From positions 9,885,575 to 9,949,574 of the forward strand of contig JACDQD010000005.1 in the NCBI GenBank assembly GCA_019843655.1: a stretch of 64,000 bases of DNA. Reading direction: 5' to 3'. The notes under the pieces were generated by a model, which saw only the letters and a list, made by a program, of their open reading frames with translations, had not been told where the DNA came from and did not search any database. The translations under genes and the position numbers were made by a program. The DNA comes from Lethocerus indicus. Taxonomy: Eukaryota; Arthropoda; Insecta; Hemiptera; Belostomatidae. Of the stretch, positions 58,578 to 64,000 are shown piece after piece. The first letter of the stretch is position 1, and every line of letters starts with the position of its first letter.

Positions 58578-61337
58578 GTACCAAAAAAGAGAACCCCGAG
58601 GGAAGCGTGTTGCTCGTGTTTGTTCTGTTGTCGGGTTTATGTGTTTACGGAAACGGCGGGGCTGGTTAACTCGAGACCATTGTGCCGCCGTACGAGGGGA
58701 GGCCGAAGTTGGTTTTTTTTTTTTCGGTGAGGGGATATAATGGATTTGAGGACAGGTACATTGGGGCAGGGATTATTACGTCGCAATAAAACTTTGTAAA
58801 AGTACAAAAAAATCGGTTTTAAACGACGTGTAGAATATTTTTTACCGCGACACATGAATCTAATGAAACTCATATACCGGTTCGCAGGCGTTTATATTTA
58901 CAGATATATGGCAATTAGGATCAGAAAACAAACGCGGTTTTTAAATTATTCGGGTTAATAGAGTATATTAATACCAAATTCGCTTAACTTAATGCCTATA
59001 ATCTTATTTCTCATGGTGACTTTAACAGTGCTTTCTCAATCACTACAGCAATTAATATCTTGTCTCGTTAATCATTTTTCCAAAACCGATGACGCTCAGA
59101 ATTGCCATGGCTGTAGCTACGAAACTGTTCAATTCTATATTTCAATTTTCAATATAATCACAGGCGAAATATTCGATTCGGAGGAATAATACCTGAACGA
59201 GAGTGTGACTGTACTATATAGTAACGAAAAGAAATGCGACAATTTTAAATTGTCAATTAGTAAACATTTTTTTCAGGATGTGTAAATTACGGTATATGTT
59301 AGTATATTGAGATACACATAATAATGTTTATATGATTTATATGTGATGGCTTACAATTTTTAAAAAAGACCTAAAAACGCCAATAAGGGTAGGACGACTT
59401 ATCGCCGAGTACGGGATTTACACGAACAAGGGATGAAATGTCGAAATTCTTCGGGACAAGGAGGACCTACAATTTCATCCGGATTTCCGAATTCGAGAAA
59501 AACTTTTCAGGTCGACGTCATCATCCGAGTCCCAATATGGGATGATAACGGCAAATCCCTACTCCAGGCCATAATATCCGATCCACTTCCAAGGAATCGC
59601 TCACAAATCTGATAGGCTCCCCGCCCCCCTCACCGCTTCGACGCCGTCCCTCCTCCGGTTTCATATATGAGGAGCCGGCCTCATTAAAATCGGATTATCC
59701 GGGACATCGGATGCGGAAACCTCCCCCACTCCCCCAACCCGGAAATGGAGGTACGCTCTTTGGAAAATCTTTGTCTAGCTCCTTTATTTCTTCTCCGCTC
59801 GAGCAAATCTCCTAAGAAATTTCCCCGGCCAACAATACTCGGCCGTGGTAGGGGGGAGGGAAGGCTCGTGATGTAGAAAATACACGAAACAGAAAGGAGC
59901 TTACCGGGGTATATATATTTTTTAAATTCTTCTTCTTCTTCCTCCCACAATTACCTCAAATAGCTTTAGGATTTTGGAGTAGGACAATTTTTGATGAAAT
60001 TCAAACACTGTACACACATTACAACTTCACTGAAAAGGAAGTACCACAGTCGACTCATAGTATGTATAAATAGATATATAAGTAATTAGTAGGTGGATCG
60101 TATAATTACGCGCGTTCCCTCCTGATAAGATGTAAAGCGAAAATGCCCCGAGTTTAGTAGGTCACATCTACCCCACACGAAGAGGGCACTGTAGTAAAAC
60201 AAAGCGGGGGCCCGCTTTAAAAAAAAAAAAATCAACCTAGGGCAACGCGATTGGAGTGGAGGCCGCGAGGGGATATAAGGGCAGGAGGGGGCGGCGAGTT
60301 TAATGAATGAGCCCCCACGCCCCCGCCACCGGGGCCAGGGCAGACTTTACTACGTGCCGTAGTAAGTGAGGGAGAAGGCTAAAGAGAAAGGGAAAGCGAG
60401 AGAAGGCCGCCCCATTGATAATTACGAGGGGGGCGGGCGGGCTGGAGCCCCAGGGGTGGGGTGGCGGTGCGGGGGTGGCACAGGCGCAGCCATTGACCCA
60501 GATTGCTCCTCATTAGCGGCAGCCCTCTCCGCTCACTCTCTTCTCCCCACGTTTTACTCCATTCACAAAATAAGTCCCGCCCCCACTCCTCTAAACTTGC
60601 TTTTCAACTCTTGTTTTCTATCCACTCGACCACACGCCTTCCCGAATAAATTAAACACTTAAAATATTAAACCCGAAAGATTAAAACTACTATCAAAACT
60701 TCAAATCAGTAATTCCCGAAGGAATACTTCGTACTATAACTATTTCTTTTGTTTTTCTCTTCTGATCACTATGTTTTTGATGTTTGATATCAATAACTTC
60801 CGGCTATATTAATAAACATTACTTATTTAAAATTACAATATTTTCTTCAACGTCAGCAAATAAATAGAATTTGTTGTTTGAAATAATTTCGTTTCGCCTC
60901 AGATATAAGCGGTTAATAAAAAAAAGGGACTGTAAAACTGTTACTTGTTTTCAGTTACATTACAGTAGTGACTGTATATCCATGCCGCTGATCCATTTCC
61001 AAAGTAATAAAACTAACAAAAGTAAATTATAGTGGGTAAGGTTAATTCGTATTAAGGGTTCTAGTAAAATTCCTAGCATAAAACAATGAAGGCTAGAACT
61101 TGGAATTTAGAAAAAATAAATGCTTACGAGGCCGTTGAAGAAATAACTTCGAGCGGTACGACCTCTCATCGCATTGTTATTTAATCAGATTCACTCCCAA
61201 AAAGGTAACCGAACACCCATTCAGGGTAGGTATAATGGGTGAGAAAAAGTGGCCGATCGGTTCTGATACACCTGATGGGGGGATCGGGCTGAGGTCTGGG
61301 AGGTACAATGGGGCCCCTGCCCCTCGTCCCATGGGCG

Positions 61338-61340
<3 letters not shown>

Positions 61341-61391
<51 letters not shown>
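61341..61391. repeat. (GA)n microsatellite, longest pure tract in the window
   Basis: About 25 uninterrupted GA units. Frames of 71-117 codons over it are shadows encoding Ser-Leu or Arg-Glu runs. Confidence 0.95.
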
Positions 61392-61395
<4 letters not shown>

Positions 61396-62730
61396 GCCCC
61401 GACAACGACTCCGACCAAGCGACAACAATGCAACAACTATCAAACACTTAACTCGCACCCGGGCCAACATTAACTCACAACTGAAAAGCCTGTTTGCACC
61501 CCAAATCAATGTTCAAACTCCCCACCTGCTTTCAACCTGTACAACTAGTTTTGTTTTACAACTTATTCCAGCGGATAATTTAAACTAATCGACCTTTATA
61601 AGAAAGCGGAGGACTCATTAGATTAATTTCTCCCCAAAATGATTCATTCAGACGGTTAATGAATCGACAATGTCCATGGTAAAAGATCATCTCATTACAA
61701 TACCAGTAATTAATTTATTCAACTATTTTCCCTATATATAATTTATTTTTAGATAAAACACTGACGCTCTGGGATTCCTGGAATTACCAGATATCTATGC
61801 GCCAGTTTTACTTTTGCTATTCATTTAAATAAAGAATTAATTGTTTTCCGCTACGGTCTGGAATATAGCGCGTTGCCAAGGAAGAGTCATATTCCTACAA
61901 AGACACTACAACAAATAACACTTCTTGTAACAGTGTTGAAGAAATTTGTTGTTTATGGAGATACAATAAATATATTCAAAAGTCGTTAACTGTTTTATTA
62001 ACGCAACGCTGAAGATGGCGAGATATAGCCGGAAAATTACTTTCGTTTTATATTATTGAGAACATAATATCATAGTAATATTATGTAACAAATCTGTAGG
62101 TTTCTATATTGCTTATTATCCTTACTAGGAGACGTCCTCCCGACCACGGACGGGATGCCTCTTTCCGTCTCCCGCCAATTAAACCTACCCTCGGGTAGCA
62201 TTCACGAGAGGTAAATCTGGACCGCGAATAATAACCTCCTCCTTTCCATTGGGGTCGAGAGGGGAACCGGAAATTGTGATCCGGCCTTCCGTTGAAGACC
62301 TGGACCCGGTGAATGCGACTAGATAATGCGTTGAGGGCGCGTCATTACGACGGGGGCCCTCTTCTTCCTAGGGCCGCCCATTGCGGGAGTCCCGCTCAAT
62401 GCCTCCTCCGGGAGATCGATAGCTCTCCTTTTTGTACATTCATATTACTCCCCAAACCACCCCTCGATAGAAGACGAGCACAAACCGGTCCCCTAATCCG
62501 CCCGGTTCGGCCCAGAAGACTCGCTCCATTATTGGTAAGCTATTCGAAGAAATCCGGAACTTTACAATTCTACGTATAGGTGTTTATTTATATCTCTACT
62601 GATTTAAGATGGCGGTAGCCACATTAGCTATATAGAAAGTACGCTTAAAATAGCTTGTAGGGAGGATCCGCCAGGGTTTAGAGAATTCAAAAAGATTTTA
62701 TTAAAGTCTCCCAATAAAGCGACAGTTGCT
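61392..62730. other. Non-coding DNA
   Basis: AT-rich with a GC-rich island at about 62110-62540. Scraps resembling family A occur at 61845-61875 (TTTTCCGCTACGGTCTGGAA-like left end) and 62010-62035 (GCTGAAGATGGCGAG), possibly the two ends of one very decayed copy. No gene supported. Confidence 0.4.
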
Positions 62731-62755
62731 TACTGTACTGAGTACAAGTACAGTA
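62731..62755. other. Perfect 9-bp hairpin, 7-nt loop
   Basis: TACTGTACT at 62731-62739 is the exact reverse complement of AGTACAGTA at 62747-62755. GTAC-containing words continue to 62768. It is too short for a miRNA precursor, and no U-run follows as in a terminator. Confidence 0.7.
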
Positions 62756-64000
62756 CACTGTACTGCTACTCACACAGTTCTTAATTTAACCGAACTACAG
62801 AAAATTGAAAGGTCGATTATAAATAATTTACACTCCGTGTCTTTGGGTCCCCGCGTTCTCTTTTAGCAACACCGAATTTGTTCCAGGTTTAGCATAAGAT
62901 GATAAAAATAGCCAAATTAACGGAATAAATACGGAAATGATATTTCCTGCTTCCACCGGAAATAGCATTAGCGATACACTGAAACTCTCCCTGTCACCCA
63001 AACCATTAACTAGAATCGATTTTATATTAATTCCCGGCCCACGTTTACGAAAACCGCCTCACGAAAGTCCGGCGCCCCATTATGCTCGGAGCGACCATTT
63101 TACTCAGCCTATTGACTACGCAATGTGGAATTCGCGTTTGATTTATAAGATGCCCGATTCCTAAAAAGAATCCAGAGTGGGTTCCAACGGTGGCCCGTGG
63201 CTGTGGATTTGTTTCGCAAGAGGGCGGTGGGGGACAAGTAGGTAATGCATTGGGCGGTAGCACTCGTCGGTCATTAGGGGACCTGTAATTCCTTCAGAAT
63301 CAAGAGTCGAGAGACCTGCCTCCCTCACTCCCTCACTCGCGCTCTCTCTCTCCCTCTCCTCCGTCTCTTTCTTTATTTTTCCTCTACCTCTGTCCTTTTT
63401 TTTCTCTATTTCCTTTACCGGGAGCCGGGTCGTGCCCTAACCTCTTTCCCCTAAGTACCTTTTTCCCCGGGGCTGCTTACAGGGTGCGGGTGCGTGCGTC
63501 CCGCAATGCGGTCGCCTTGACTTTTCCTTTTCTCCTCCGGGTACTCTCCCTCCCTCCCTCTCTCTCTCTCTCTCTCTCCCTCCCTCGCCCGCCCCCTTAA
63601 CCCTCTCTCCGGCGATGAGGGGTGGCTTCCGCCGGCTGCTCCGTGTGGGGTTGCCGTCCCCATGGCGACGCCTACAATGGCCGCCTCCACTCCCTCCCCC
63701 GCACACATGTGCACCGCTCACCCCCACATGAGAGTATTTGTTGCTTCCTCCTTGCCTCCGAGACGAAATACGCTCCAGTAATTTCTTTAAAGCCGGCCCC
63801 TCGTCCGTCTTTTGTAAATCCACGAGAGGGTTGTGAAATGGCCCGCGCATTAATATATATAATATCGAATATATAACTGAATAACATTGCCATTTCTTAG
63901 AACATAATTACATCGCACCATATATTGCTATAGTCGTTACGTATTACGCGTAAGAAATGAAAATACGTCCGAAAAATAGTACGCTATTTGTAAATATAAG
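62756..64000. other. Non-coding DNA with a CT-rich tract
   Basis: AT-rich to about 63010, GC-richer to 63700, with a pyrimidine tract of TCCC and TC units at 63545-63590. Minus-strand frames of 87-137 codons here are compositional. The window ends in AT-rich DNA with no feature running off the edge that could be identified. Confidence 0.45.
63545..63590. repeat. (TCCC)n/(TC)n tract
   Basis: Mixed TCCC units, then about nine TC units, then TCCC again. Confidence 0.9.

Larger units (their letters stand above)
55641..61340. other. Non-coding DNA with GC islands and microsatellites
   Basis: GC-rich islands are at about 55900-56110, 57010-57830, 58340-58740, 59590-59860 and 60180-60560. Simple repeats: (GGC)n 57222-57235, GT-rich 57469-57489, (GA)n 58302-58321, (CGCA)n 58560-58577. 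Minus-strand frames of 139-159 codons at 57440-58023 are Arg/Lys-rich by composition. A 65-codon ATG-led frame at 58992-59189 has a hydrophobic start but is within chance expectation. No gene supported. Confidence 0.45.

Noticed and set aside
58992..59189. ATG-led 65-codon frame with a signal-peptide-like start and CHGC
   Set aside because: Short, AT-rich, no homologue recognised; hydrophobic starts are common in AT-rich random frames.
1..64000. CRISPR arrays, operons, ribosome binding sites, phage or bacterial mobile elements
   Set aside because: No regularly spaced direct repeats with unique spacers and no bacterial-type gene organisation were seen; the sequence is eukaryotic in character.

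Overview
This 64 kb window reads as nuclear DNA of an animal, most likely an arthropod or another invertebrate. There are no operons, ribosome binding sites or dense genes. CpG is plentiful, and AT-rich stretches alternate with short GC-rich islands. (CT/GA)n microsatellites are frequent, and one dispersed repeat family recurs on both strands. The host is inferred from this texture; no species is recognised.

No complete protein-coding gene can be supported. The longest open frames lie in (CT)n or (GA)n tracts and GC-rich islands, where long frames arise by chance. Four stretches have coding-like composition or splice-site context and are kept as weak candidate exons: 10367-10518, 11637-11939, 16165-16368 and 47264-47371. 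The window is best seen as intergenic or deep-intronic DNA.

The best supported content is a repeat family, called A here. More than a dozen copies or fragments lie between 6.3 kb and 62 kb, in both orientations. Several are fold-back: an inverted arm, a short centre, then a direct arm, with ends like AGTTTAGAATACCTG. In one copy (39613-39808, minus sense) the repeat lies just downstream of a decayed frame resembling the GIY-YIG endonuclease end of a Penelope-like retroelement (39954-40339, minus). Family A is therefore probably the LTR-like terminal repeat of a Penelope-like element. Its conserved 37-nt heart has the layout of a type I hammerhead ribozyme: CTGANGA box, short stem II, GAAA, very short stem III, GTC cleavage triplet, and a closing stem I GCTA/TAGC. 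Penelope-like elements are known to carry hammerhead motifs.

The most striking large structure is a pair of inverted copies of a ~0.9 kb composite segment (25703-26590 and 32773-33685, roughly 98% identical over the part compared by eye), separated by ~6.2 kb. The right copy is flanked by a perfect 29-bp direct repeat (32739-32767 and 33690-33718), as expected for an insertion with target-site duplication. Other content: a tRNA-derived relic at 4672-4737, a second repeat family (B) with copies at 5152-5424 and 38793-38979, many microsatellites, and a CpG-rich promoter-like cluster near 50.2 kb. The rest is described block by block as non-coding DNA without recognised function.
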